A stretch of 39,129 bases of DNA from Diplocloster agilis (GCF_019042275.1 NZ_JAHQCW010000038.1:1-39129), one strand, 5' to 3'; counted from the stretch's first letter, positions 16,434 to 25,258 are shown. Notes: a model not told the origin generated them from the sequence alone. Translations and numbers: made by a program.

Positions 16434-18431
16434 CTATCTGCCGGCGATGTTTTCAAATAAGGTCCGGTAACGGCTGGCCTTCCGGTAGAATACGGGAATC
16501 TCCCCCATCTTCGCAGCCACCTTTATTTTCCCCTTCCGGTATTCTCTCCCGGACCACAGATGGACCCACGCATCCTCCGGCAGGTACGCTTCCCACTCAT
16601 CCTTCCCGGATAAATATACCGGCGCCACCAGCAGGTCTTCTCCCAGCAAATATTCCGTCTGGATCTGATAGGTCTGGGGATCATTTTCATAATGGAAGAA
16701 CAGCGGGCGCTGGACCGGAATTCCCCGGACTGCATTTTCTTCCACCAGGTCTTTCAGATACGGCGTCAATGCCACATGGATTCTGGTCAGCCTGGCGAAT
16801 TCCCTCATGGTATCTTCATCGTCATAATACTGAAAATTCGTATCCGGCCGGTTTCCTTCATGGGTCCGCATCACCGGTGTGAAGGCGGCCATCTCCGCCC
16901 AGCGCAGGAATACTTCCTTCGTCCTGACATTTTCATACAGAGATGTGTAGCCGCCGATATCGCTGTGGTGCAGCCCGTTTCCCATGACCGCTGCGCTCAA
17001 AGCCGCGCAGATCACGGAAGCCAGCCCATCGTGGATGGAAAAGTCCACACACTGATCTCCTGCCCACAACAGCGGACAGTACCTCTGGCTGCCCGTACCT
17101 CCCGCCCGCATGAAGTACACCAGTTCCGATAATTTTCCCGTCTCTTCCAGGGCCTCATAATTGCATTTCGCCCAGAGGACCGGCCAATGGTTATGTTCCA
17201 CCATGGCGGACTCTCCGTTAAATAAAGATACATCGGTGGGCAGGTATTCTCCAAAATCAGCCATCCAGCCGGACAAGCCGAAATCAATCAGATTCTTCTT
17301 TATCATCCCTTTAAACCATTCATAGGCGTCCGGATTTGTGAAATCCACTACCCCGCAGTCAAACTCGCCAAAATCCACTAAATAATCGCCGCCCCGGCCG
17401 TCCACCGCAAAATAACCGTTCTCTTTCCCCTCCCGGTAAAGCGGCGTGTCCTTTACCAGATACGGGTTGATATACCCCAGAAAGCGTATTCCCTTCTTTT
17501 CATATTCCGCGATCTTCTCAGGCAGGCCGGGATACCATTTTTCATCCCATCGCCATTCCCACTGCAGGCGCTTTCCAAAGGAGGTCTCTCTCTTTCCCTC
17601 CCAGTCCTGGCACCAGATACCGGCAACCGGAATCCCCTTCTCCAATGATTGTTCCACCAGGTCAAACACCCGTTTTGTTCCGCCCTGCAGGCCCAATATC
17701 GCCCCGCGATAGATCCATTCCGGAAGCCTGGGCTGCCTTCCGAAATAAGCCGTCACCTTTTCCATCAGCGACAGGAAATCATCAGCCTCCTGAATCCGGA
17801 TCTGACCCGGAATGCCCCAGAAGGACAGTTCATGATATGCTTCATGCCGGAAATCAAAGTCGGCATAGACCGTTGTATCGGCGTGCAGAAAATATCTGCG
17901 GCTGGATACATAGGTCGGCTGCGGATAATTCGTATTAAAATAATCGCCGCCGGACTTGTTCTCCACATCGCACCGCCAGGTCATATAGGTACTTTTATCC
18001 CGTCCCACGCCGGGCTCAGACGACCACAGCGGAAAATGCCTTCCCCGCAGATTAAAATAAGACATCTGCTCCCCGCAGCCGTATACCGCTTCCTCCTTCT
18101 CCCCGTTGATACGAATCCAAAGCCGGTTCCCGGCATCCGCTTGCCCGGAGATATGAAGCGTAGCCGTATCCCCGCAGACCGCTATCTCAACCAGAAGACG
18201 GTCCTGAAAACGATAGCGGCATACACCCGGTTGTGCTGTTTCTTCCTTTACAGCCTCCCGAAGGGGAATCTTCTCCGTCAGATAATCCTCCATCTGAAAA
18301 TTCCCCCGGTACATCTCAACGGTTTCTTCCCCGCGTCCCACATAAAAACACGGATTCTTCGGAGAATGGACCAGCAGAATCCGATTCCCCTGCCATATCT
18401 CAAACCCGTCTTTCTTCTCTACTAATTGCAT
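16434..18431 (-). CDS. yihQ: Sulfoquinovosidase (GH31, YihQ family)
   Basis: Hydrolyses alpha-sulfoquinovosides (from the plant sulfolipid SQDG) to free sulfoquinovose. At 665 residues it aligns by eye almost end to end with E. coli YihQ (YGCGEQMSYFNLRG, GGDYLVDFGEF, WMADFGEYLPTD, GNGLHHSDIGGYT). With a constant offset of 13, every diagnostic residue is kept: Gln249 and Gln275, Arg288 and Trp291 (sulfonate binding), Tyr495, nucleophile Asp392 and acid/base Asp459, corresponding to Q262, Q288, R301, W304, Y508, D405 and D472 of YihQ. Ordinary alpha-glucosidases lack this set. There is no signal peptide, so it acts in the cytoplasm on imported glycosides, consistent with an importer at the head of the operon. 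AGAGG lies just before the start. Confidence 0.95.
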   Translation of the reverse strand: MQLVEKKDGFEIWQGNRILLVHSPKNPCFYVGRGEETVEMYRGNFQMEDYLTEKIPLREAVKEETAQPGVCRYRFQDRLLVEIAVCGDTATLHISGQADAGNRLWIRINGEKEEAVYGCGEQMSYFNLRGRHFPLWSSEPGVGRDKSTYMTWRCDVENKSGGDYFNTNYPQPTYVSSRRYFLHADTTVYADFDFRHEAYHELSFWGIPGQIRIQEADDFLSLMEKVTAYFGRQPRLPEWIYRGAILGLQGGTKRVFDLVEQSLEKGIPVAGIWCQDWEGKRETSFGKRLQWEWRWDEKWYPGLPEKIAEYEKKGIRFLGYINPYLVKDTPLYREGKENGYFAVDGRGGDYLVDFGEFDCGVVDFTNPDAYEWFKGMIKKNLIDFGLSGWMADFGEYLPTDVSLFNGESAMVEHNHWPVLWAKCNYEALEETGKLSELVYFMRAGGTGSQRYCPLLWAGDQCVDFSIHDGLASVICAALSAAVMGNGLHHSDIGGYTSLYENVRTKEVFLRWAEMAAFTPVMRTHEGNRPDTNFQYYDDEDTMREFARLTRIHVALTPYLKDLVEENAVRGIPVQRPLFFHYENDPQTYQIQTEYLLGEDLLVAPVYLSGKDEWEAYLPEDAWVHLWSGREYRKGKIKVAAKMGEIPVFYRKASRYRTLFENIAGR

Positions 18432-18536
18432 ATACCTCTCCCATCCGCCACCCGGCCGGCGGCCCGCAAAGTGATAAATTTTCTACGTCCCTTTATATCC
18501 AATCCCCTTAAGCGCCACCCATGCGGTAAGGACTGG

Positions 18537-18815
18537 TCAGGACAGCTTCTCCAAAACCTCCTGCAAAAGCTGTGTATCATTGCCTTCCACTCCAATCCGC
18601 AGATGATCGTTCCCCTGGACTCCCTTGATCAGAAATCCCGGACCCTGTACCCGGAAAAACGGAGCCTTCAAACGGTCCATGTACAGCAGCTCCCCAAGGG
18701 ATGCCAGTGCCCGGATGAACGCTTCCCCTGTCTTTTCGTCAAAATAAACATTATAACCATACCAGCCGGCTTCCGCACACAATTCAAAGGATTTCTCCAC
18801 TTTAATGATCTTCAT
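18537..18815 (-). CDS. Small conserved-looking protein of unknown function
   Basis: A 92-residue protein beginning MKIIKVEKSFEL, with a mixed alpha/beta appearance (WYGYNVYFDEKTGEAF, then FFRVQGPGFLIKGVQG). The start at 18815 is preferred because AGGA lies nine bases upstream; an earlier start would overlap the oxidoreductase gene and add a G/N-rich tail. No signal peptide, membrane segment or known motif is seen. It lies between the Gfo/Idh gene (46 bp upstream) and the sulfoquinovosidase gene, in the same direction, so it is co-transcribed. A small partner or sugar-binding accessory protein is possible; I do not recognise the family. Confidence 0.7.
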   Translation of the reverse strand: MKIIKVEKSFELCAEAGWYGYNVYFDEKTGEAFIRALASLGELLYMDRLKAPFFRVQGPGFLIKGVQGNDHLRIGVEGNDTQLLQEVLEKLS

Positions 18816-18861
18816 CCTGTACTTCCTTCCGTCCTGATAGCCCCTTTGATTCCCGCTCCCG

Positions 18862-19950
18862 TCAGGATTCCCCGCCGTAGGAAATCCCATACGCTTCTTC
18901 CATCTCCTGAATCGTCACGATCCGCTGCTCATGGGCTGATGTCTCCGCCGCCAACGCAAGCAACGCGCTCTGCAGGCCTGTTCGTACATCTGTAAGCGGC
19001 TGCCTCTTCTCCCGGATGCAGCGGGCCAGTTCCCTTAAAGAGGGAAGAATGTCCTCACTGTGAGCCTCAAAATTATCGCGCAGATAAGCGTAATGCTCTT
19101 CCCGCTTGGCCTCCCGGTCCCATACATAAAGATCATCGTCCCGGATTTCCAGCCGGCCCCGGTCGCCTATAACCCCGATCTCCAGCGCGTGCATATGTTT
19201 CTGTCCCTTTAACTCCGGACAGAACATACACAGGGACAGATTCGCCCGCATCCCGTTTTCATAATCCACAGTGACAAAAGCGTGGTCCAGCACATCCGTG
19301 TCCCGGTACTCCACGGAATTATCCCCGGCAGCATAGACCCGCAGCGGTTTCGCATCCGCGATCATGTTAAACAGGTCGAAGTGATGGCAGTTTTTTTCCA
19401 GCAGCGTCCCGCCGGAATACTCCTTTTTCCGGATCCAGTCCGGGATCAGTCCTTCTTTTTTTAAGAAGGGATGCCGGAATTCGTGGCACCAGATCATTTT
19501 CGGGCTGCCGATCTGGGGAAGACTGTTCCGCATCTTCACAATGACGTCGGCATAGCGCAGCTCATAGCCGATCTGCACGATACACTCCGGATGTTCCCGG
19601 CAGGCATCCATGACATTCTTTAGCCCTTCCACCGTGGTGGCCATGGGCTTTTCCAGACGGATATGTTTTCCCGCCCGAAGGCAGGCGACCGCGATCTCCT
19701 CGTGCAGATAATCCGGGGTGACGATGACGGCCAGGGAAAATTCTTCCTTTTCCAACAGTTCCCGGTAGTCCCGATACACCGGAACAGTTTTGCCCTTTCC
19801 CGTAAAATAATCGTTTATTCTTCTGATATTCGGTTCATAAACCTCACAGACGGCTGTGATATCGTAATCTGTAAGCGGCTCCAGACAATTCCGGATCTGT
19901 GAATATCCCATCATCCCTACGCCGATCACAACTGTTTTTATCGCTTCCAA
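18862..19950 (-). CDS. Gfo/Idh/MocA-family oxidoreductase
   Basis: NAD(P)-dependent sugar oxidoreductase fold, 362 residues. The N-terminal Rossmann domain has VVIGVGMMGYSQ (GxGxxG) and RLEKPMATT at the catalytic EKP position; the C-terminal domain has GGTLLEKNCHHFDLFNM, the usual His-containing active-site helix. The start codon is TTG at 19950, with AGGAG seven bases upstream; the next ATG would cut the Rossmann motif. It lies in the operon just upstream of the sulfoquinovosidase. Members of this superfamily include NAD-dependent glycosidases that open glycosides by transient oxidation, among them a reported sulfoquinovosidase family (GH188). That role, or oxidation or epimerisation of a sulfosugar, is an inference from context. 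Confidence 0.85.
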   Translation of the reverse strand: MEAIKTVVIGVGMMGYSQIRNCLEPLTDYDITAVCEVYEPNIRRINDYFTGKGKTVPVYRDYRELLEKEEFSLAVIVTPDYLHEEIAVACLRAGKHIRLEKPMATTVEGLKNVMDACREHPECIVQIGYELRYADVIVKMRNSLPQIGSPKMIWCHEFRHPFLKKEGLIPDWIRKKEYSGGTLLEKNCHHFDLFNMIADAKPLRVYAAGDNSVEYRDTDVLDHAFVTVDYENGMRANLSLCMFCPELKGQKHMHALEIGVIGDRGRLEIRDDDLYVWDREAKREEHYAYLRDNFEAHSEDILPSLRELARCIREKRQPLTDVRTGLQSALLALAAETSAHEQRIVTIQEMEEAYGISYGGES

Positions 19951-20031
19951 ATGATACTCCTCTCCTGCTGCCTTTATGGCTTTTCCGATATACTTTTATT
20001 CCGCTTCCCAGACAAAGCCCGGTATTCCAAC

Positions 20032-20865
20032 CTAACGCAGCTTTCCAACCGGCGGTTCCGCTACATAAGAAGTGATCGTAAGCTTTGCGTCCGGGTGGTT
20101 CTGGAACAGGGAAGCCGGCACACGGGAAGTTACCTCTCCGTGCAGGATCTTCCTGACTATTCCCTTCTGCCACATACGGTTCATATAAAAACGGATCTGT
20201 CTGGCGGACAGGATCTCTTTCATCCCAACCGTGATACAGCGGGCGGGTATATAATCGATATAACCGTTGGCCGCAGTGATGGCGTTCACGGTCCGGGTTT
20301 CTCTGGTAAGGCTTAACACCCGGGTCTTATATTCCCGGAATTCCCCGGCCGGCACCTCTATTTCCGGCGGTTCGTTAAACGCGATATGCCCGTTGATCCC
20401 AATCCCGCCGTAAGCCACATCCACGCCGCCGGCTTCCTGCATCAGCCTGAAAATCTCGTCCTCCCTCCCCGGTTTCGGAAAGATGCGCTGTTCGGCCGGA
20501 ATGTTTAATTCCTCCTCCATCACATCATAAAATTCCCGGTTCATAAATCCCTCGAAACTCAGGGGATGGGACGGCGGAATCGGCCGGTCCTGGTCATCCA
20601 GATACTCATCCATATTAAAAAACCAGACATTTTTTAAGCTCACCCTGTTTTTATTACAGAGCCACGCAAGCTTTTTATACTGTCCCACCGGCCCTACCGG
20701 CACGATAAATACGGTATTCCTGCCTGCCTGATTATTTGCCGTGATATGTTCAAACATGTCAAGCGCCATATGATAATAGATATCTTCTTCCGTATCCACG
20801 ATCTCCAGCGCGATGGGGCTGCCGTTCCCTAACTCTTCCTTTGTAATCTCTTCCAATGGTTTCAA
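20032..20865 (-). CDS. NagB-like sugar deaminase/isomerase with altered phosphate loop
   Basis: Member of the glucosamine-6-phosphate deaminase/6-phosphogluconolactonase superfamily, 277 residues. Kept: NMDEYL with general base Asp86, the GIGINGHIAFNEP active site (His160, Glu165), Arg191 in ETRTVNA and Lys234 at the anion-binding lysine position. Changed: the TG(G/S)TP loop that grips the 6-phosphate is replaced by PVGPVGQ (residues about 56-62). The start codon is TTG at 20865 with AGGAG six bases upstream. It follows the NagA-like gene by 56 bp. No sugar kinase is encoded in the window. A 6-sulfonated amino sugar, giving 6-deoxy-6-sulfofructose plus ammonia, would fit the locus; ordinary glucosamine-6-phosphate remains possible. 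Confidence 0.85.
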   Translation of the reverse strand: MKPLEEITKEELGNGSPIALEIVDTEEDIYYHMALDMFEHITANNQAGRNTVFIVPVGPVGQYKKLAWLCNKNRVSLKNVWFFNMDEYLDDQDRPIPPSHPLSFEGFMNREFYDVMEEELNIPAEQRIFPKPGREDEIFRLMQEAGGVDVAYGGIGINGHIAFNEPPEIEVPAGEFREYKTRVLSLTRETRTVNAITAANGYIDYIPARCITVGMKEILSARQIRFYMNRMWQKGIVRKILHGEVTSRVPASLFQNHPDAKLTITSYVAEPPVGKLR

Positions 20866-20921
20866 CTCTTACTCCTCCCTTTTCTTCCAAAAAAGTCATT
20901 CCGCTTTTACGCTTCTGTGCT

Positions 20922-22079
20922 TCACCCGTTCCTATCTTCCTTTACGGTTCTGCGCAGGCCGCCTTCCCGATCCAGAATATTAAAATGAGCGGCGCAGCCT
21001 ACGCGGATATGCCCCCGGTCTTTTAAGCCCAGCAGTTCCGCCGGCGCGGAGGAAGCCATATAACACGCCTGCTCAATCGGGACAGTCCCCGCTTTCACCA
21101 GCCGCTCCACCATCCGGCGGATCGGTGTCACGCTCCCGGCATATGCGGTCTCACTCTTTAACAAGGCGATACCATCTTTTACGTTAACCGGAACTCCATG
21201 TTTCCCGCTGCCCAGCATGAACTCTCCGTCCCCAAGGCCGGCCGCCCGGATTTCATCGGAGACGAGACACATCTTCCGGTACCCTTTGCATTTATAGATC
21301 AGCCGGAATAGGGCCGCCGGTATATGATGTCCGTCCGCTACCACCTCCGCGTACAACCGGTCGTCCTCCAGGCCGATTTCCGTAAGCCCGATGTGCTTCA
21401 CGGCGTCCTGTCTTCTGGAAATAGAGGAACTGCAGCAGTACAGATGCGTCACGCTTTTCATACCGCCTTGTATTGCCCGGTAGATTTCCTCATCAATGGC
21501 TCCGTCATGTCCGCCCGAGACCGTAATCCCATTCTCTTTGCAGTATTTGAGAAGCAACCCGATGCGTGGTACATCCGGCGATACCGTTATCAGACGAATC
21601 CACGGTTTCATCTCATCCAGTATCCTCAAATGTTCCTCTTTCGGGCTCAAAAGATACTGCCCGGGCTGCGCTCCCCTGTTCCTTTCCGACAGAAACGGCC
21701 CTTCCATATGGATACCCAGGATATCCGCCTCTGTCTTAATCCCCCTCTCCAACAGACCCGCCAGGTTTTTAACCTGTTCTAACGGGGCGGTCATGGTTGT
21801 CGCCAGAAAGGAGGTCACCCCGTTCCGAAAATGAAAACCTGCGATCCCGGCCAACGCTTCCTCCGTCCCGTCCATCGCGTCATATCCAACTGCCCCATGA
21901 TTATGTATATCGATAAAACCGGGACACAGGAAATGGTGTTCCCCGTCAAGAACCTCTTCCTGCTTCCTCCGGTAATGATCCATGGTATCTATATTTTGAA
22001 TCCATCCGTTTTCTGTTCTGATAAAATAATTTTCCAGTATTTCTCCATCTTCCAGTATATTTACATGAACAAGTTCCAT
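20922..22079 (-). CDS. NagA-like N-acetyl sugar deacetylase with altered substrate loop
   Basis: Amidohydrolase-superfamily enzyme, 385 residues, related to N-acetylglucosamine-6-phosphate deacetylase. Metal-site residues are visible: His59 and His61 (DIHNHG), Glu126 (HMEGPF), His191 (GGHD), His212 (VTHLY) and catalytic Asp275 (LVSDEIRAAG). ADGHHIP with His251/252 matches the phosphate-contacting ADGxH segment. The usual THxFNAMxxxxxRxPG substrate loop reads THLYCCSSSISRRQDA, so the NAM signature is lost while an arginine is kept. The start at 22079 lies 4 bp after the permease stop, with AGAGGA adjoining and AAAGG nine bases upstream. It is paired with the NagB-like gene. The proposed substrate is an N-acetyl sulfonated hexosamine (inference). 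Confidence 0.87.
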   Translation of the reverse strand: MELVHVNILEDGEILENYFIRTENGWIQNIDTMDHYRRKQEEVLDGEHHFLCPGFIDIHNHGAVGYDAMDGTEEALAGIAGFHFRNGVTSFLATTMTAPLEQVKNLAGLLERGIKTEADILGIHMEGPFLSERNRGAQPGQYLLSPKEEHLRILDEMKPWIRLITVSPDVPRIGLLLKYCKENGITVSGGHDGAIDEEIYRAIQGGMKSVTHLYCCSSSISRRQDAVKHIGLTEIGLEDDRLYAEVVADGHHIPAALFRLIYKCKGYRKMCLVSDEIRAAGLGDGEFMLGSGKHGVPVNVKDGIALLKSETAYAGSVTPIRRMVERLVKAGTVPIEQACYMASSAPAELLGLKDRGHIRVGCAAHFNILDREGGLRRTVKEDRNG

Positions 22080-22083
22080 TCCT

Positions 22084-22953
22084 CTAACCTTTCACCGCAC
22101 CGCTGGTAAGACCCGATATGATCTGCTCCTGGAACAGCATGTACCCGATAATACTCGGTATAATTGCGATCACGATCGCCGCGTACATGGAGACATAATC
22201 GGTTGTAAACTGATTGGTAAAATACCGGATTCCGATCTGGATCGTCTTGGTTGCCGGGGAGGAGGTCAGCAGATTGGCATAGACGAATTCATTCCAGCAG
22301 GTCAGAAACTGGAAGGTGGCGGCGGTCACAAGCCCTGTCTTGGTCAGCGGCAGCACGATGCGCAGGAACCTCCCGTAAAATCCGCAGCCATCCACATAGG
22401 CGGCCTCCTCGATCTCCCTCGGAAAGGAATCCATAAACCCGCGGACGATAAAGACCGACATCGGCAGTCCGATGGCCGCGTACAGGATGCGAAGGGAATT
22501 CAGGGAATCCAGTAAGCCTGCTCTGCTGAAAATCGTAAAATAAGGAACCATCAGCGCGTTAAGCGGCACCATGACGCCGGCGGAAAACATGGCAAATATA
22601 GCTTCTTTTCCCTTGAACTGAAAACGGGAGATAGCGTAGGAGGCCATGGCGGCGGCCATGATATTGATAAACGTGGCAATCACGGAAACCGTGATGGAAT
22701 TGATAATCATCCGCCCCAGATTTGCCTGGGAAAACGCGTTCACGTAATTCTGAAACTGGATCACGGCCGGCAGGGAAAACGGATTGTCAAAATATTCCGC
22801 GTTCGTCTTAAGCGACGTGACAAAGAGCCAGACCAGGGGAAACAGGGTATATATCCCAAAGAACAGGATCAAAAACCATTTGGCGATTTTTATTACCACG
22901 GTCTTCGGCGTCAGCTGCTCATGTATTTTATTTTTCTTTGCTGTTTTTACCAT
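22084..22953 (-). CDS. Sugar ABC transporter permease, MalG/CUT1 type
   Basis: Inner-membrane permease of a carbohydrate (CUT1) importer, 289 residues with about six hydrophobic segments. The EAA loop near residues 190-210 reads EEAAYVDGCGFYGRFLRIVLPL, the expected contact with an MsmK/UgpC-type ATPase. The C-terminal region TSGAVKG is typical of MalG-like proteins. AGGAGG lies nine bases before the start. It is 13 bp after the first permease gene. The operon has no ATPase gene, as is common in Firmicutes, where one shared ATPase serves several importers. Specificity follows the binding protein; sulfoquinovose glycosides are proposed from context. Confidence 0.92.
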   Translation of the reverse strand: MVKTAKKNKIHEQLTPKTVVIKIAKWFLILFFGIYTLFPLVWLFVTSLKTNAEYFDNPFSLPAVIQFQNYVNAFSQANLGRMIINSITVSVIATFINIMAAAMASYAISRFQFKGKEAIFAMFSAGVMVPLNALMVPYFTIFSRAGLLDSLNSLRILYAAIGLPMSVFIVRGFMDSFPREIEEAAYVDGCGFYGRFLRIVLPLTKTGLVTAATFQFLTCWNEFVYANLLTSSPATKTIQIGIRYFTNQFTTDYVSMYAAIVIAIIPSIIGYMLFQEQIISGLTSGAVKG

Positions 22954-22965
22954 CTGATCTTCCTC

Positions 22966-23835
22966 CTACTCATCCCTGGATGAAAACATTTTCCGTATGC
23001 ATACGATGACCAAAGCGCCGGTCAGGATCAGCATCACGCTGGACGCATTGGCCCCGCCGTAGTTGTTGTTGCGCATCTGATTATATAAATAGAGCACCAG
23101 GACGGAAGTCCGGTTGGCCGGCCCCCCGTTTGTGAGCAGGTAAACCTGTTCAAACGTACGCAGGCCGAATACCGCGGCCAGAGTCACACAGGTGGACAGC
23201 GAATATTTGATCAATGGTATGGTGATATGGATATCCGTCTGGAACACATTGGCTCCGTCGATCCGGGCCGCCTCGTAATAGGTCTGGTCGATCCCCGTGA
23301 TACCGGCCATCATAATCACCATATAATATCCTATGTAAAACAGCCCATAGATCAGGACGCAGATAAATGCGGTGCTTGGATTACCCAGCCAGTTTTTCGC
23401 CTGATCTCCCAGTCCTACGGCTCTTAATATCCCGTTCAGCAGACCGAATTCACTGTTGTAGACCGCCGACCACAGCGTTGCAATGGCGATACCGGATATG
23501 ACCTGGGGAAGAAAGTAGACGGTTCGGAAGAACTTCCAGAACTTTGGCTTTTTGGAAAGGATCAGCGCCATCAATAATGCCAGCGGCACCTGAATAAAGC
23601 AGGCGGATAACGCCCAGATGACATTGTTCCTGAGGCTGCGCCAAAATACCTTATCACTGAATATTTTTGCATAATTTTGCAATCCGGCAAATCCGGCGTC
23701 CGTAATACCATTCCAGTCAAACAAGCTCATGATGCCGACGAAAAATATAGGAAAAACGAAAAAAACAATAAACAGGAACAAAGCCGGAAGTAAAAACAGT
23801 ACAATACCCACCGTGTTTTGTCTCTTATGCTTCAT
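22966..23835 (-). CDS. Sugar ABC transporter permease, MalF/UgpA type
   Basis: First permease of the CUT1 importer, 289 residues, with six hydrophobic segments starting with VGIVLFLLPALFLFIVFFVFP. The EAA motif is YYEAARIDGANVFQTDIHITIPLI. A very strong ribosome site (AAAGGGGG) precedes the start. It forms the membrane channel with the following MalG-type protein and lies directly after the binding-lipoprotein gene, the standard order for these importers. Known sulfoquinovose importers of this class occur in other bacteria, but specificity cannot be read from the permease. Confidence 0.92.
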   Translation of the reverse strand: MKHKRQNTVGIVLFLLPALFLFIVFFVFPIFFVGIMSLFDWNGITDAGFAGLQNYAKIFSDKVFWRSLRNNVIWALSACFIQVPLALLMALILSKKPKFWKFFRTVYFLPQVISGIAIATLWSAVYNSEFGLLNGILRAVGLGDQAKNWLGNPSTAFICVLIYGLFYIGYYMVIMMAGITGIDQTYYEAARIDGANVFQTDIHITIPLIKYSLSTCVTLAAVFGLRTFEQVYLLTNGGPANRTSVLVLYLYNQMRNNNYGGANASSVMLILTGALVIVCIRKMFSSRDE

Positions 23836-23917
23836 AATAGACCCCCTTTATATACCCCGCCTGTCCGGCGGCACAGGCCGCCGGCAGGCGGGGTATGATG
23901 ACGCATCTTTATTATTT

Positions 23918-25258
23918 TTACTGGGCGCTCTTTAACATATCCACAAAGCCCTGCGCATCCACATCACCCAATACCAGGGATTCCAAAGCGCTGGGGAATG
24001 CATTGGCCACTGCGGTAGGCATAGCCGCGTTAAAATAGGGAATCATAAACGGCGCCGCTTTGCTCTGGTCCATAATCTCAGACATCAACGGGTCGGTAAT
24101 CTTGCTGGCATCATAGCTGATTGCGAACATAGCTCCTGAGGAATTAGACAGTTCCAGAACCCGGTCGGGATCGGTTATGTACTCTAAGAACGCTTCCGCA
24201 GCCGCCTGTTTGTTGGGGTCATCCTGTTTTCCCAGTACGATGTAAGCCAATACCGAGTTCACATAGGCTCCGCCGTTTTTCCCGTCTACGGATAATCCGG
24301 GGCTGATCGACAGATTGTCGTAAAGTCCTTCTGCTCCTTCTGTTTTGATCCGGCCAAGAATCCAGCTTCCGTTTGTATAAATAGCAGCTCTCTCATTGAA
24401 GAAATGACCGTTGACGACACTTGCATCCGCTCCCACAGCGTCGGAGGAGGTGTAGTCAAACATTTTTTTCAGGATTTCCGCCGCCTTTACAAATGCTTCA
24501 TCATCCAGTCCTTTTTCATAGACATCCACTCCGCCGCAGGCTGCAAGCGCATAGGAATACCAAAGCATGGAAGTCCAGGCATTATCGTTGGTCATCTGGG
24601 TAGTCGGGAAAACTCCGCTGGCCTTTAACTTCTCACAATCATCAAAGAAATCTTCAAAGGAAGCGGGCAGCTCCGTAATCCCCGCCGCATCCAGAAGTTT
24701 CTGGTTGTACATAAACGGAACCACTGCCATCTCATACGGCACGCCGTAACATACGCCGTCTATTTTCGCATTGTCAATGGCGCTCTCCACAAACCGGTCG
24801 GCCAGATTCCCTTCCACATAGGAAGTGGTATCCATTATTTTTCCGGATTCCGCAAACAGGGTCAGGTCGGCCATACTGTCAACCGTAAAAATATCCGGTG
24901 CGTCTCCGGTGGATATCAGGGTACGGATCTTATCGCGGTAAGCGTCGTAATCGGTCTGTTCCTCCACCTTCACTTCATACTGTCCTTTATACTGTTCGTT
25001 AAAGCCTGTGATCATCTTGCCGAAAACTTCCGCCTTGCTGTCCGTGCCCACCCAGATATTCGGAAAATTCAAAGTGACCATTTCCCCTGAGCCGGTCTGT
25101 TCCGTTCCGGCCGGAGTATCTGCCGGTGTTTCTTTCTCCTCTGTTCCGACATCACTCTTCGCACTACTGTCCGCCGGTTCTTCTTTTGCCCCGCATCCTG
25201 TCAGCGAGGTAATCCCCAATACTACCGTCAACGCCAATGCCAGAAATCTTTTTTTCAT
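23918..25258 (-). CDS. Extracellular sugar-binding lipoprotein (family 1), probable SQ-glycoside binder
   Basis: Solute-binding lipoprotein, 446 residues. The start at 25258 is chosen because GGAAGG precedes it and the protein then opens with a lipoprotein signal (MKKR, hydrophobic core, TGC with Cys22). An E/A/T/P-rich linker of about 40 residues follows, then a maltose-binding-like fold (FTVDSMADLTLFAESGKI, GVPYEMAVVPFMYNQKLLDAAGI, FFNERAAIYTNGSWI). It heads the operon that contains the sulfoquinovosidase. A TAAAAT-type promoter and a TTAAATGTTTTAA operator lie about 50-100 bp upstream. Substrate assignment to sulfoquinovosyl glycerol or a related sulfosugar is inferred from the operon. Confidence 0.9.
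   Translation of the reverse strand: MKKRFLALALTVVLGITSLTGCGAKEEPADSSAKSDVGTEEKETPADTPAGTEQTGSGEMVTLNFPNIWVGTDSKAEVFGKMITGFNEQYKGQYEVKVEEQTDYDAYRDKIRTLISTGDAPDIFTVDSMADLTLFAESGKIMDTTSYVEGNLADRFVESAIDNAKIDGVCYGVPYEMAVVPFMYNQKLLDAAGITELPASFEDFFDDCEKLKASGVFPTTQMTNDNAWTSMLWYSYALAACGGVDVYEKGLDDEAFVKAAEILKKMFDYTSSDAVGADASVVNGHFFNERAAIYTNGSWILGRIKTEGAEGLYDNLSISPGLSVDGKNGGAYVNSVLAYIVLGKQDDPNKQAAAEAFLEYITDPDRVLELSNSSGAMFAISYDASKITDPLMSEIMDQSKAAPFMIPYFNAAMPTAVANAFPSALESLVLGDVDAQGFVDMLKSAQ

Noticed and set aside
20032-22079. Plain GlcNAc-6-phosphate catabolism for the NagA/NagB pair
   Set aside because: Not excluded, but not preferred: no kinase or PTS, altered phosphate-side loops and placement in an SQase operon.
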